Origin: Casimicrobium huifangae
Lineage (GTDB): Bacteria; Pseudomonadota; Gammaproteobacteria; Burkholderiales; Casimicrobiaceae
Assembly (NCBI RefSeq): GCF_009746125.1
Contig: NZ_CP041352.1
Span: forward strand, 1,143,847 to 1,207,846
Direction of reading: 5' to 3'
Length of the DNA stretch: 64,000 bases
The stretch's first letter is position 1. Each line of letters begins with the position of its first letter. Below the pieces are notes generated by a model. The model was not told the DNA's origin, did no database searches, and saw only the letters and a program-made list of their open reading frames with translations. Of the stretch, positions 47,056 through 56,469 are shown piece by piece. The position numbers and the translations under genes were made by a program.

Positions 47056-47762
47056 CTGCTGCCGCCGGGCCGCAACGCTATGGCTGCATCGCCATCGTCC
47101 CGGCGGGTGGTAGCGGCTCACGTTTTGGTGCCGCCAAACCCAAGCAGTACATCGAGATCGCGGGCGCACCGGTGCTGGAGCACACGCTGCGTGCGCTGCG
47201 TCAATGCGAAGCGGTTGAGCATGTTTTCGTTGTAGTCCCGGCCGAGGAAGATCGCGCAGACGCCATCGTCACCCGCGCGGACAATGCGACTGTTTTGCGG
47301 TGCGCAGGGGCGCAGAGAGCAGATACCGTGCGCAACGCGCTGGCTGCTGTTGCGAAGCTCGTGCGGCGTGATGCATGGGTGCTGGTGCATGATGCGGCTC
47401 GGCCCAGTGTTGGCAAAGCCGATCTTGATCGCCTGATTGCCATGCTTCGAGATCACTCCGTTGGTGGGCTGCTGGCAGTTCCAGTATCAGACACACTCAA
47501 GCGCGCAGACGAAGCTGGCGGCGTGGCCGAGACGGTCCCCCGCGAACGCATGTGGCGGGCACAAACACCGCAGATGTTTCGCTACGACACGCTGGTGCAC
47601 GCGCTCGCGGCATCGCCTGACGTGACAGACGAGGCGCAGGCGATTGAGGCGCTGGGCCTGGTGCCGCGGCTGGTGCCCGGCAGTGCACGTAACATCAAGA
47701 TAACGCATGCCGACGATGCCGAACTGGCGGCGTTTTATCTGCGCGATCAAACCTCGCAGTAA
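47052..47762 (+). CDS. ispD: 2-C-methyl-D-erythritol 4-phosphate cytidylyltransferase
   Basis: 236 residues; MEP pathway, converts MEP and CTP to CDP-ME. The nucleotide-binding [17 protein letters not shown] and the [17 protein letters not shown] segment are diagnostic, with a VHDAARPSV stretch. The start is a TTG overlapping the stop of the upstream gene, so translation is coupled. ispF follows after 40 bases. Confidence 0.95.
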   Translation: MTAAAGPQRYGCIAIVPAGGSGSRFGAAKPKQYIEIAGAPVLEHTLRALRQCEAVEHVFVVVPAEEDRADAIVTRADNATVLRCAGAQRADTVRNALAAVAKLVRRDAWVLVHDAARPSVGKADLDRLIAMLRDHSVGGLLAVPVSDTLKRADEAGGVAETVPRERMWRAQTPQMFRYDTLVHALAASPDVTDEAQAIEALGLVPRLVPGSARNIKITHADDAELAAFYLRDQTSQ

Positions 47763-47802
47763 GCTACCAGAACCAGCTCCGACCCTTGACTGCACTGCAA
47801 CC

Positions 47803-48288
47803 ATGAGCATTCCTTTCCGCATTGGCACGGGCTTTGACGTGCACCAGCTCGTCGAGGGACGCAATCTCATCATGGGCGGTGTGAAGATCCCGTACGAGCG
47901 TGGCCTGCTGGGGCACTCGGATGCTGACGTTCTGCTGCATGCAATCGCTGATGCGCTTCTCGGTGCCGCTGCGCTTGGCGATATCGGCAAGCACTTTCCG
48001 GACAGTGATTCGGCGTACAAAGGCGCCGACAGCCGCGTACTGTTGCGCAGCGTTGTCGCGCGTGTGCGGGCGGCGGGTTGGCAGGTGGGCAACGTTGATG
48101 CAACGATCATCGCTCAGGCGCCAAAAATGGCTCCGCATATTGAGCAGATGCGGCGCAACATTGCGTCAGACTGTGCCGTCGTGCCAGACCGCATCGCCGT
48201 CAAGGCAACTACCACCGAAATGCTCGGCTTTACCGGGCGGGGTGAAGGAATTGCCGCTCAAGCCGTGGCGCTGCTAACGGTCGTTTGA
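47803..48288 (+). CDS. ispF: 2-C-methyl-D-erythritol 2,4-cyclodiphosphate synthase
   Basis: 161 residues; next-but-one step of the MEP pathway, cyclising CDP-ME 2-phosphate. Zn ligands lie in [12 protein letters not shown] (Asp and His) and [19 protein letters not shown]; the family cavity sequence [11 protein letters not shown] and [20 protein letters not shown] are also seen. The ATG giving MSIPFRIG fits the family. Last gene of the mrp-ispD-ispF run. Confidence 0.96.
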   Translation: MSIPFRIGTGFDVHQLVEGRNLIMGGVKIPYERGLLGHSDADVLLHAIADALLGAAALGDIGKHFPDSDSAYKGADSRVLLRSVVARVRAAGWQVGNVDATIIAQAPKMAPHIEQMRRNIASDCAVVPDRIAVKATTTEMLGFTGRGEGIAAQAVALLTVV

Positions 48289-48340
48289 CAGCACCTTTCT
48301 GCGCTTTCGATGGCGGGTCAGGCCGGTACAATCGGTTCTG

Positions 48341-48718
48341 ATGAATCATTCCAACAGATTTTTCCTTCTTGATCGTTGTGCCGCTGCGTTGTTGGCGATG
48401 TCGCTTTCGACCGCCGCGTTGGCGCAAGCTACCGCACCGGCTGGTTCAGCCGAGGTGCCCGATGGCGTGCCGACACTTGGCAAGCAGGAAGTCGCTGCTG
48501 CGTCCAACGCCAACGCTGGCGCGCGCGCGCAAGATGGCGCGGCCGCACCGCTTCAAGTTCACGAAGAACGCATCCAGGGACGCCTGGCGAGCGCGCAGGT
48601 GAGCGTTGGCGGCCGTTCCTATCTGATTGTTGATCCGGCTGCAGGCCGCTATGACCGTCAAGCAGACAACTCGGGCCGACGGGTGACGCCGGTCCTGTGG
48701 CAGTTGTTTCGTTTCTAG
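48341..48718 (+). CDS. Small exported protein of unknown function
   Basis: 125 residues with a Sec leader (about 1-28, ending ALA-Q), an Ala-rich disordered stretch, and a short basic tail GRRVTPVLWQLFRF. The middle part LQVHEERIQGRLASAQVSVG could be a small beta unit. No family recognised. It probably has its own promoter, since TACAAT lies 13 bases before the ATG. Confidence 0.65.
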   Translation: MNHSNRFFLLDRCAAALLAMSLSTAALAQATAPAGSAEVPDGVPTLGKQEVAAASNANAGARAQDGAAAPLQVHEERIQGRLASAQVSVGGRSYLIVDPAAGRYDRQADNSGRRVTPVLWQLFRF

Positions 48719-48855
48719 ACAGATCGCTTCACGGGCTGGCAGTAACCATCTGTAACGATCAATATCAGGCGCTGGCAGACGACCCGGCTCGAACCCGATG
48801 TAATGTCATGTTCAGCCAGCCTTTCCTCTTTCACGAATAGCGACCCAGCAACGGC

Positions 48856-49818
48856 ATGTCAGTTTTCACCCGCGTTACCGAGAGCGAAGTATCTGCCTGG
48901 CTGACCCGCTTCTCGGTGGGGACGGCACGCGCGCTCACCCCGATTTCCGAGGGTATTGAGAACACCAATTACTTTCTGTCGACCACCGACGGCGAGTTCG
49001 TGTTGACTCTTTACGAGCGCGTTCCTGCTGAGGACCTGCCCTTCTACCTCAATTTCACGGCGCACCTGGCGCGTTCGGGAGTGGCGGTCCCGACACCAAT
49101 CGCTGATCGTACTGGCGCGCTGTTTTCTATTCTCAACGGCCGCCCGGCTGCGCTAACGCAGCGGATTGCCGGGCGACCCGTGATGCAGCCCGGTGTGCTG
49201 CACTGCACGGCGGTAGGGCGTGAGCTCGGTCGTCTGCACAATGCAAGCCGTGCGTTTCGTACCCGTATCAGCAACAAGCGTGGGCCGGGCTGGACCCTGT
49301 CGACCTCTCGCGCCGTGCGCCCATTTGTCAGCGCTGACCAGAACGCCCTGATCGAGAACGAGCTCAAGTTCCAGCGCGAGCGGCGGCAGACACGGCTGCC
49401 CAATGGCGCCATCCACGCCGATCTGTTTCGCGACAACGTGCTGTTCGATGGCGATAACCTGAGCGGCCTGATTGATTTTGGCTTCGCGGCAACCGACGAA
49501 TTTGCCTACGACCTTGCGATTACCGCGAATGACTGGTGCGTGCTGCCAGGTGGCGAGTTTGACGACGGCCGTCTGCACGCGCTGCTGGCTGCATACGCCA
49601 GCGTACGCCCGTTGACCGAGGCCGAACAGGTCGCCTGGCCGGCGCTCTTGCGGGCAGCAGCAATCCGGTTCTGGCTGTCCCGCCTGTACGACCTGCATTT
49701 GCCGCGCGCCGCCGAGCTCAACACCCCGCATGATCCGGCCGTATTCGAGAACATTCTGCGATTGCGCATCGCGAAGCCAGGCTTCTGGCCCACTAACCTG
49801 CAAGCGGAGGCAGTCTGA
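48856..49818 (+). CDS. thrB: Homoserine kinase, ThrB APH-fold type
   Basis: 320 residues; phosphorylates homoserine in threonine synthesis. It is the aminoglycoside-phosphotransferase-like ThrB of Pseudomonas and Burkholderia, not the GHMP type. Markers: LTPISEGIENTNYFLSTTDG at the N-terminus, the catalytic NGAIHADLFRDNVLF (near 180) and LIDFGFAATDEFAYDLAI. The stop overlaps the ATG of the next membrane protein gene (TGATG). Confidence 0.94.
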   Translation: MSVFTRVTESEVSAWLTRFSVGTARALTPISEGIENTNYFLSTTDGEFVLTLYERVPAEDLPFYLNFTAHLARSGVAVPTPIADRTGALFSILNGRPAALTQRIAGRPVMQPGVLHCTAVGRELGRLHNASRAFRTRISNKRGPGWTLSTSRAVRPFVSADQNALIENELKFQRERRQTRLPNGAIHADLFRDNVLFDGDNLSGLIDFGFAATDEFAYDLAITANDWCVLPGGEFDDGRLHALLAAYASVRPLTEAEQVAWPALLRAAAIRFWLSRLYDLHLPRAAELNTPHDPAVFENILRLRIAKPGFWPTNLQAEAV

Positions 49819-50597
49819 TGTCGCAGCCCATCGCTTTCTACGCCCCAGTGCCCGCCCGTGAGGGAGCGGAGTGGGTGCAGTTGTCGTGGCGGATCTTTCG
49901 CGCGCACTGGCCACGCTACATCGGCCTCACATCCCTATATCTGCTGTTGATGCAAATGTGTGCCGCGATTGTCGGACCGCTTTGCATGCTGCTCAATCCG
50001 ATCCTTTCGGTCGGATTTCTGGCGGCCGCCTGGCACCATGAACGCGGCGAGTTGCCGGAGGTCAAGCATCTGTTCGCCGGCTTCAAGTCGAACCTGCGTG
50101 CCCTGCTGCCGCTGGGCGGCGTGCATCTGATCGGACTGCTTGTCGCGCTGACGGTGGGCTTGCTGGCGTCAGGCCTCACGCTGGACCAGCTCAAGGGGTT
50201 TGAAGAGCAGGGTAACGTGCCACAGGAGGCGTTGATGCGTGTCATGTTGGTGACACTCGCGATCACTTTGCCACTGACGGCTGCGCTCTGGTTTTCGCCA
50301 GCGCTGATCGTGTTCTCCGACGCCAGCTTCGGGCAGGCGATTGGTGCTTCGGTGCGCGCCAGCCTCGCCAACTGGCTGTCGATGAGTGTCTATGGCATCG
50401 CGATGTTCGGTCTGACCGTGCTTGCGGTCGTGCTGGTTTCACCGCTGCTATATCTGCTGCCGGCCAAGGCGGTGCTGACGACTGTCATGTTGCTGGTGGT
50501 GCCGCTGACTGCGATCCGCATGATCAGCGATTACGTCTGCTACCGCCGTGTCTTCCACCGCGAGGAGCGGGTGGAAATGGTGGCTGGCGCGGCTTAG
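49818..50597 (+). CDS. BPSS1780-type integral membrane protein
   Basis: 259 residues with six likely membrane helices and a characteristic N-terminus FYAPVPAREGAEWVQLSWRI. Such proteins are widespread in betaproteobacteria and follow thrB, as here. No catalytic motif. Its start overlaps the thrB stop by one base. Function unknown. Confidence 0.82.
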   Translation: MSQPIAFYAPVPAREGAEWVQLSWRIFRAHWPRYIGLTSLYLLLMQMCAAIVGPLCMLLNPILSVGFLAAAWHHERGELPEVKHLFAGFKSNLRALLPLGGVHLIGLLVALTVGLLASGLTLDQLKGFEEQGNVPQEALMRVMLVTLAITLPLTAALWFSPALIVFSDASFGQAIGASVRASLANWLSMSVYGIAMFGLTVLAVVLVSPLLYLLPAKAVLTTVMLLVVPLTAIRMISDYVCYRRVFHREERVEMVAGAA

Positions 50598-50630
50598 CAG
50601 TCGCCGACACCCCGCGCAGCATCGTGTGGT

Positions 50631-52853
50631 TCAGATCGCTGTCAATTTCGCATACTCAAGCGCCAGCCGCTTGATGCCGTGCTCGGCGAAGTTGACCTCC
50701 ACCTGCACGTTCTTGCCGCTGCCATCGGCGTTGATGATCACCCCGTGGCCGAACTTGGCATGGGATACCTGCTGCCCAATGCGAAAGCCTGTGTCGGTGC
50801 GCGTGGCGCTGCCGATAGATTGAGCGAAGGCTGAACGCTCAGGATTGCCCCAATCGCTACCGAGCGGCGCGTGCGGCTCCATCGCGAGCAAATTCTTCGG
50901 CTTTGCCGACAGCCACTGCAATAACTCGGCAGGGATTTCGTCCAGAAAGCGCGACGGCACGTTGTAGCGGGTCTGGCCGTGCAGCATGCGCATCTGCGCG
51001 TAGGACATATGCAGTCGCTTGCGCGCCCGCGTGATCGCCACATAAGCCAGCCGCCGTTCCTCCTCAAGCCCGCCGTCGTCGTTCAGCGAGTTATCGTGCG
51101 GGAACAGGCCCTCTTCCAGGCCCGTGATGAACACATAGTCGAACTCCAGCCCCTTTGCCGAATGCACCGTCATCATCTGCAGTGCTGCACGCCCCTCTGC
51201 GGCCTGGGTATCGCCCGCTTCCAGTGACGCATGGGCGAGGAAAGCGGTCACTGCATCCTGATCCTCGGCGACCGAGCCATCGGGGCTTTCGACGTGGATC
51301 ACGCCACCGGTTTCGCGCAGGAAGTTGTCGGCTGCATTGATCAATTCCTCAAGATTCTCGACGCGATCCTGGCCGTCCTTTTCGGTCGCATAGTGGGTCT
51401 TCAGGCCCGACGCATCGAGCAGATGGCGCACGATCTCTGGCAGCGGCTGATTCTTGGTAGCGATGCGCATGCCTTCGATCAGGCCAATGAACTGCGCCAT
51501 CGCCACCTGCGCTCGCCCGCCCGCGCCGCCGGCACACGCGGCCTGCCACAACGTAACCCCGGTGCCCGCCGATACCGCTTGAAGGTTCTCAACCGACTTG
51601 GCGCCAATGCCGCGCGGCGGAAAGTTGATCACACGCAGCAGCGCGTTGTCGTCCTCCGGGTTGTTGATCAATCGCAAGTACGCCATTGCGTGCTTGATCT
51701 CGGCGCGCTCGAAGAAGCGCAGGCCCCCATACACGCGATACGGGATGCGGGCGTTGAACAGGCCGTGCTCGAACACGCGTGACTGCGCATTGGAGCGGTA
51801 CAGGATGGCGATCTCGTCCAGCGGTACGCCATCGTTCATCGCCGTCTTGACGCTATCGATCACGAAGGCTGCTTCCTCGCCGTCGCTGTAGCCCTGAAAC
51901 ACCCGGATCGGCTCGCCGTGTCCCTGATCGGTCCACAGCTCCTTGCCCAGCCGGCCGTTGTTGTTGCGGATCAGCGCGTTGGCGGCGTCGAGGATATTGC
52001 CGAAACTGCGGTAGTTTTGTTCCAGCTTGATGATCTTTGCCGGGCCAAAGTCATGCTCGAAGCGCTGCATGTTGGCGACCTTGGCGCCGCGGAAGGCGTA
52101 GATCGACTGATCGTCGTCGCCAACCGCCAGCACCGCCGTCTGCGGACCCGCCAGCAGGCGCAGCCACTTGTATTGCAGTGTGTTGGTGTCCTGGAACTCG
52201 TCAACCAGAATGTGCTTGAAGCGGGCGTTGTAATGCTCGCGCAGCGCCTCGAATTTGCCGAGCACTTCATAGCTGCGCAGCAACAACTCTGCGAAATCGA
52301 CGACGCCTTCGCGCTGGCAGGTGGCCTCGTAGAGCTGGTAAATCTCCACCTGCTTGCGGGTGTAGTCGTCAAATGCCTCCACCGCGTTGGGTCGCAGACC
52401 TTCCTCCTTGGCGCTGCCGATGAACCACGCCATCTGCTTGGGCGGGTACTTTTCGTCGTCAATGTTGTGGGCCTTCAGGATACGCTTGATCAGCGACACT
52501 TGATCCTGGGTGTCCATGATGGTGAAGGTTTGCGGCAGGCCCGCCTCGCGCCAGTGCATGCGCAGGAAGCGGTTGCAGAGCCCATGGAACGTACCGATCC
52601 ACATGCTGCGTACGTTTACCGGTACCAGCGCCGAGAGACGCGTCAGCATCTCCTTGGCCGCCTTGTTGGTGAAGGTGACCGCCAGCACGCCCGATGGTCC
52701 GACTTGCCCGGTCGATATCAGCCACGCGATGCGCGTTGTCAGCACTCGGGTCTTGCCGGAGCCGGCGCCAGCGAGGATCAACGCCGAAATGTGCGGCAGG
52801 GTAACGGCGGTGAGCTGCGGCTCATTGAGCCTGGCAAGGAGCGGAGAGGTCAT
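50631..52853 (-). CDS. uvrD: UvrD/PcrA-type superfamily 1A DNA helicase
   Basis: 740 residues. Q-motif and Walker A AGAGSGKTRVLTTRIAWL, motif II DEFQDTN, motif III GDDDQSIYAFRGA, motif IV QNYRS and motif VI VAITRARKRLH. UvrD unwinds DNA in excision and mismatch repair; a Rep- or PcrA-like identity cannot be excluded from motifs alone, though the C-terminal basic GQQVSHAKFGHGVIINADG (Tudor-like tail) favours UvrD/PcrA. The start ATG is at 52853. The next gene on this strand is a small membrane protein. Confidence 0.93.
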   Translation of the reverse strand: MTSPLLARLNEPQLTAVTLPHISALILAGAGSGKTRVLTTRIAWLISTGQVGPSGVLAVTFTNKAAKEMLTRLSALVPVNVRSMWIGTFHGLCNRFLRMHWREAGLPQTFTIMDTQDQVSLIKRILKAHNIDDEKYPPKQMAWFIGSAKEEGLRPNAVEAFDDYTRKQVEIYQLYEATCQREGVVDFAELLLRSYEVLGKFEALREHYNARFKHILVDEFQDTNTLQYKWLRLLAGPQTAVLAVGDDDQSIYAFRGAKVANMQRFEHDFGPAKIIKLEQNYRSFGNILDAANALIRNNNGRLGKELWTDQGHGEPIRVFQGYSDGEEAAFVIDSVKTAMNDGVPLDEIAILYRSNAQSRVFEHGLFNARIPYRVYGGLRFFERAEIKHAMAYLRLINNPEDDNALLRVINFPPRGIGAKSVENLQAVSAGTGVTLWQAACAGGAGGRAQVAMAQFIGLIEGMRIATKNQPLPEIVRHLLDASGLKTHYATEKDGQDRVENLEELINAADNFLRETGGVIHVESPDGSVAEDQDAVTAFLAHASLEAGDTQAAEGRAALQMMTVHSAKGLEFDYVFITGLEEGLFPHDNSLNDDGGLEEERRLAYVAITRARKRLHMSYAQMRMLHGQTRYNVPSRFLDEIPAELLQWLSAKPKNLLAMEPHAPLGSDWGNPERSAFAQSIGSATRTDTGFRIGQQVSHAKFGHGVIINADGSGKNVQVEVNFAEHGIKRLALEYAKLTAI

Positions 52854-52895
52854 CCACCAATTTTAGGGAGGCAGCCCGGCGCAGATGGCGAGCAG

Positions 52896-53417
52896 TCAGG
52901 AACGCCGAAAAATGGTGCGTACCGACTGCACGGCGCCGCGCCAGATAGCCGCGACAGCCCGCTTCACGCGGAACTTGATGACTCGACCCACACGCCAGGG
53001 CCAACTGGCGCGGATCGCGTTGAGCCACACGTCTTTCCACGGGATGAACCAGCGATAGGCGGCCGCAAACCAGCCGAGCTGCATCAGGGCTGGTTGCGTC
53101 AGCGTGAATAGACGGGCAACCACCGCCGTGCCGACGATCTTGGCGACGAGGATCACGGTAACGCCGAGCACGCGCTGGCCGTGCGCAATGAGCCATAGCG
53201 CCAGCAACTTGACCGGGAACAACAGTAAGCTGGGCAGGGCGAACAACAGTAAGGCAGCCCACGGCGGCAGGCGTCGGATCGCGTCTTCCATCGCCTTCCA
53301 CAACGGTCGCCGGGCCAGCCAGTCGAAGACATGCCCGAGCGTCTCCCAACCCCACTCGTAGAACATCACGATGAGGGCGAGCGGCAGTTGCAGCAGGCGG
53401 ATCAGAAAGCGCCACAT
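52896..53417 (-). CDS. Small membrane protein of unknown function
   Basis: 173 residues with four membrane-type segments (about 1-20, 50-70, 72-100 and 105-125) and a basic C-terminus (RVIKFRVKRAVAAIW and IFRRS). Trp- and Arg-rich, with no family I recognise. It lies upstream of the uvrD-like gene on the same strand by about 42 bases and is divergent from argA. Confidence 0.6.
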   Translation of the reverse strand: MWRFLIRLLQLPLALIVMFYEWGWETLGHVFDWLARRPLWKAMEDAIRRLPPWAALLLFALPSLLLFPVKLLALWLIAHGQRVLGVTVILVAKIVGTAVVARLFTLTQPALMQLGWFAAAYRWFIPWKDVWLNAIRASWPWRVGRVIKFRVKRAVAAIWRGAVQSVRTIFRRS

Positions 53418-53505
53418 GGGCGCAATGTAGCGCGGAATCGGACAATTTCACCCTGACCAGGCGCCCCTGCGACCGCTAGCGGGCGGCGCCGATAGAATCA
53501 TTCCC

Positions 53506-54915
53506 ATGTCACCTGAATCTTCCACAGCCCCGGCCGAGGCCCGCGCCGGCGGCCTTGTCGATGGGGCCGGGCATCCGGCCGTCAGCCCGATGGCTGTCAC
53601 TCCCGACACCGAGCTGTCTGCCTTTGTGCCGACGTTCCGTGCGTCCGCGCCCTATATCCAGGCGTTCCGGGGCAAAACCTTTGTCGTGGCCTTTGGTGGC
53701 GAAGTGGTTGCCGACGACACCTTCCCAAATTTCATTGCTGACCTGAACCTGTTGGCCAGTCTTGGCATTCGCCTGGTGCTGGTGCACGGCGCCCGCCCGC
53801 AGGTGGAGAAGCTGCTTGCCCAGCGTGGCATGGAAAGCCGCTACCACCGGGGCATCCGCGTGACCGACGAGTCGCAGCTTGGCAGCGTGATCGGCGCCAG
53901 CGCGCGGGCACGGGCACGCATTGAAGCCGCGTTGTCGATGGCGCCACGCACGGCAGCGGTAACGCCCAGCCACAACCGGGTGACCGGTGGCAACTTCGTG
54001 GTGGCCAAGCCAATCGGCGTGATCGACGGCGTCGACATGAAATACAGCGGCGAGGTGCGCCGCGTGGACGCTCAGGCGATCAACGACTGCCTGAAGGACG
54101 GCGACATCGTGCTGATGTCCACGCTGGGCTATTCGACCTCGGGCGACACTTTCAACCTGACCGTGGAAGAGGTGGCGACACAGACGGCGATTGCGCTGAA
54201 GGCGTCGAAACTGATCTTCCTGCTCGACACGCCGGGTGTGCTTGATGCGGACGGCACGGTGATTTCGACGCTTTACACCCGCGAGGCATCGGCCATCGCC
54301 AGCAAGGCGCCACAGGCTTCCGACGTGCAGTTCTTCCTCTCCGCCGCCGTGCGCGCCTGCCAGAAGGGCGTGGTGCGCGCCCACCTGATCGGGCGCAAGA
54401 GCGATGGGGCGATCCTGCAGGAGCTGTTCACCCGCGATGGCATCGGCACCATGATCTCGGTCGACAGCCTCGACAATCTGCGACCGGCGACCATCGAGGA
54501 TGTGGGGGCGCTGCTCTCGATCATCGAGCCGCTGGAGCGTCAGGGCATTCTGGTGGCCCGGCCGCGTGCACTGATCGAGCGGGAGATCGAGCGCTTCTTC
54601 CTTGCCGAGCATGATGGTCAGGTGATTGGCTGCGCGGCGCTCTATCCCTTCCCCGAAGCCAACAAGGCTGAACTTGCCTGTCTGGCGGTCAACCCTGACT
54701 ACCGTCGCGAAGGCTATGGCGAGCGTTTGATGAAGGCCGTGGAACGCGCGGCGAAAGAGCACGGCATCAACACGCTGTTCGTGCTGACTACCCGTACTGC
54801 CGCCTGGTTCACCGAGCGCGGGTTCCGGCAGGCGACGATCACCGATTTGCCAGAAAAGAAGCAGGCGCTCTACAACTTCGAACGCGCCTCGCAGGTTTAC
54901 GTCAAACAGATTTAG
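53506..54915 (+). CDS. argA: N-acetylglutamate synthase
   Basis: 469 residues; first step of arginine synthesis, acetylating glutamate. An N-terminal amino-acid-kinase-like domain (about 50-290: VAFGGEVVADDTFPNFIADL) is fused to a GNAT domain (about 325-465: LACLAVNPDYRREGYGERL). The long N-terminus (1-35) is disordered. The kinase domain is a regulatory module. A Fe(2+)-trafficking gene follows 18 bases downstream. Confidence 0.95.
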   Translation: MSPESSTAPAEARAGGLVDGAGHPAVSPMAVTPDTELSAFVPTFRASAPYIQAFRGKTFVVAFGGEVVADDTFPNFIADLNLLASLGIRLVLVHGARPQVEKLLAQRGMESRYHRGIRVTDESQLGSVIGASARARARIEAALSMAPRTAAVTPSHNRVTGGNFVVAKPIGVIDGVDMKYSGEVRRVDAQAINDCLKDGDIVLMSTLGYSTSGDTFNLTVEEVATQTAIALKASKLIFLLDTPGVLDADGTVISTLYTREASAIASKAPQASDVQFFLSAAVRACQKGVVRAHLIGRKSDGAILQELFTRDGIGTMISVDSLDNLRPATIEDVGALLSIIEPLERQGILVARPRALIEREIERFFLAEHDGQVIGCAALYPFPEANKAELACLAVNPDYRREGYGERLMKAVERAAKEHGINTLFVLTTRTAAWFTERGFRQATITDLPEKKQALYNFERASQVYVKQI

Positions 54916-54933
54916 GACGAACAGGATTACACG

Positions 54934-55206
54934 ATGGCACGCATGGTTCAATGCATCAAGCTCGGCAGGGAAGCGGAAGGGCTCGACTTCGCACCGTATC
55001 CGGGCGAGCTTGGCAAGCGCATCTTCGAAAACGTCAGCAAGGAGGCCTGGGCCGGCTGGCTCAAGCACCAGACCATGCTGATCAACGAGAACCGCCTCGG
55101 GCTCGCCGATCCGCGCGCGCGCAAGTATCTCGCCGAGCAGATGGAGAAGTATTTCTTCTCCGGCGGCGCCGAGATCGCCAGTGGCTATGTGCCACCAGCG
55201 AAATAG
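54934..55206 (+). CDS. yggX: Fe(2+)-trafficking protein YggX
   Basis: 90 residues, the usual size. The N-terminal [19 protein letters not shown] with its conserved Cys (near 7), and [20 protein letters not shown] are diagnostic. YggX protects iron-sulfur proteins from oxidants. It follows argA by 18 bases and may share its message. A REP pair lies beyond its stop. Confidence 0.95.
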   Translation: MARMVQCIKLGREAEGLDFAPYPGELGKRIFENVSKEAWAGWLKHQTMLINENRLGLADPRARKYLAEQMEKYFFSGGAEIASGYVPPAK

Positions 55207-55219
55207 TTACGGCGGAGGT

Positions 55220-55307
55220 CTGGCAGGAGCGGCTCTGCCGCGACCAGCACCGATCCTCGACATTCGTGGCAAGACAGCGCTGGGCCGCGACGCAGTCGCT
55301 CCCGCAG
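55220..55307. repeat. Paired REP-like inverted repeat (site 3)
   Basis: CTGGCAGGAGCGGCTCTGCC (55220-55239) and the inverted GACGCAGTCGCTCCCGCAG (55289-55307) flank about 50 bases between yggX and the AhpD-like gene. Same GGAGCGGC / GTCGCTCC family as sites 1 and 2, with more divergence. Confidence 0.7.
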
Positions 55308-55321
55308 TCAAAAGTTGATAT

Positions 55322-55903
55322 ATGAACCCGATCTCACGCTTCCCCGTCCCCGAGCTCAATGACATCCCGGAGGATCTGCGCACGCGCATGCTCGACGTGC
55401 AGCAGAAGGCAGGTTTCATTCCCAACGTGTTCCTGACGCTGGCACATCGCCCCGACGAGTGCCGCGCGTTCTTCGCCTACCACGACGCGCTGATGCTCAA
55501 GGAGACGCCTGCGCTCAACAAAGCCGAGCGCGAGATGATCGTGGTGACGACCAGCGGCGCCAATGACTGCGTATATTGCGTCGTCGCCCACGGTGCCATC
55601 CTGCGCGTCTATACGAAGAATCCGCGGATCGCCGATCAGGTGGCGATCAATCACCGCAAGGCGGAAATCACCCCGAAACAGCGGGCGATGCTCGACTTCG
55701 CGCTGAAGGTTTGTCTGCACTCAAACGAGATTGATGAGCCCGATTTCGCTGCGCTGCGCGCGCACGGGTTCACCGATGACGACATCTGGGATATCGGTTC
55801 CATCACAGCCTTTTTTGGCATGAGCAATCGCCTGGCCAACATGAGCAGCATGCGGCCAAACGACGAGTTTTATTTGATGGGTCGGGTGCCGCGCCAGAAG
55901 TGA
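55322..55903 (+). CDS. AhpD-like peroxidase-related protein (carboxymuconolactone decarboxylase family)
   Basis: 193 residues. The catalytic C-x-x-C plus His motif is CVYCVVAHGAI (near 84-91), as in AhpD alkylhydroperoxidases. The N-terminus (SRFPVPELNDIPEDLR) fits the peroxidase-related subfamily. It likely reduces peroxides with a lipoyl or other partner. The ATG is preceded by a weak site. The copper genes follow 43 bases downstream. Confidence 0.88.
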   Translation: MNPISRFPVPELNDIPEDLRTRMLDVQQKAGFIPNVFLTLAHRPDECRAFFAYHDALMLKETPALNKAEREMIVVTTSGANDCVYCVVAHGAILRVYTKNPRIADQVAINHRKAEITPKQRAMLDFALKVCLHSNEIDEPDFAALRAHGFTDDDIWDIGSITAFFGMSNRLANMSSMRPNDEFYLMGRVPRQK

Positions 55904-55946
55904 TGGCGACAGCGTCCCTGATCTCGGTTTGCAAGGGATACAAGCA

Positions 55947-56456
55947 ATGCAATACGCCTCTTTTCTTCACGGTACAGCCAACACCGCGCGACGCTCTGGC
56001 GCGGTGGCGTTATTGCTGACGCTCGCACTGACCGTTGCTCCGACGCAGGCACAGGATGCCAAAGCAGGCGCAGTCACCATCAGTCATGCGTGGGCGCGGG
56101 CAACGCCGGCACCGGTGCGCACCTCGGCGGCCTACCTCACGCTCGACAACAAGGGCGGTGCCGACCGGCTGCTGTCGGCGTCAGCAGATGTCGCCAAGGA
56201 GACGCAACTGCACAGCATGATTACCGAGGCGGGCGTGATGAAGATGCGCGAGGTCAAAGGCATTGATGTCGCCGCCAACAGCAAGACCGAGCTGAAGCCC
56301 GGTGGCTTTCACATCATGCTGGTCGGATTGGCCGATGGCTTGAAGGAGGGCACGAAATTCCCGCTCAAGCTCAAATTCGAGAAGGCCGGCGAGGTCACCG
56401 TGCAGGTCACGGCCGAGAAGCCGGATGCTCACGGTCATGGTGAGCACAAGCACTGA
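55947..56456 (+). CDS. Periplasmic copper chaperone PCu(A)C
   Basis: 169 residues with a leader (about 1-38, ending QAQ-D). The copper ligands follow the H-x-M...M...H-x-M scheme: LHSMITEAGVMKMREV and the later FHIMLVGL. The His-rich tail DAHGHGEHKH may bind extra copper. It delivers Cu(I) to cytochrome oxidase subunit II with SCO. The SCO gene begins about its stop. The start ATG has AGGGAT upstream; a longer frame from 55929 is possible. Confidence 0.92.
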   Translation: MQYASFLHGTANTARRSGAVALLLTLALTVAPTQAQDAKAGAVTISHAWARATPAPVRTSAAYLTLDNKGGADRLLSASADVAKETQLHSMITEAGVMKMREVKGIDVAANSKTELKPGGFHIMLVGLADGLKEGTKFPLKLKFEKAGEVTVQVTAEKPDAHGHGEHKH

Positions 56457-56469
56457 CGTGGGCCGCTGC

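Noticed and set aside
48285-48332. TTGACA and TACAAT before the 125-residue exported protein
   Set aside because: The spacer between them is 36 bases, too long for one promoter. Only the TACAAT may be a real -10 with a poorer -35.
53509-55068. Minus-strand frame of 519 codons opposite argA
   Set aside because: The opposite strand carries the ArgA motifs (AAK and GNAT) over the whole length; the antisense frame shows no family pattern.
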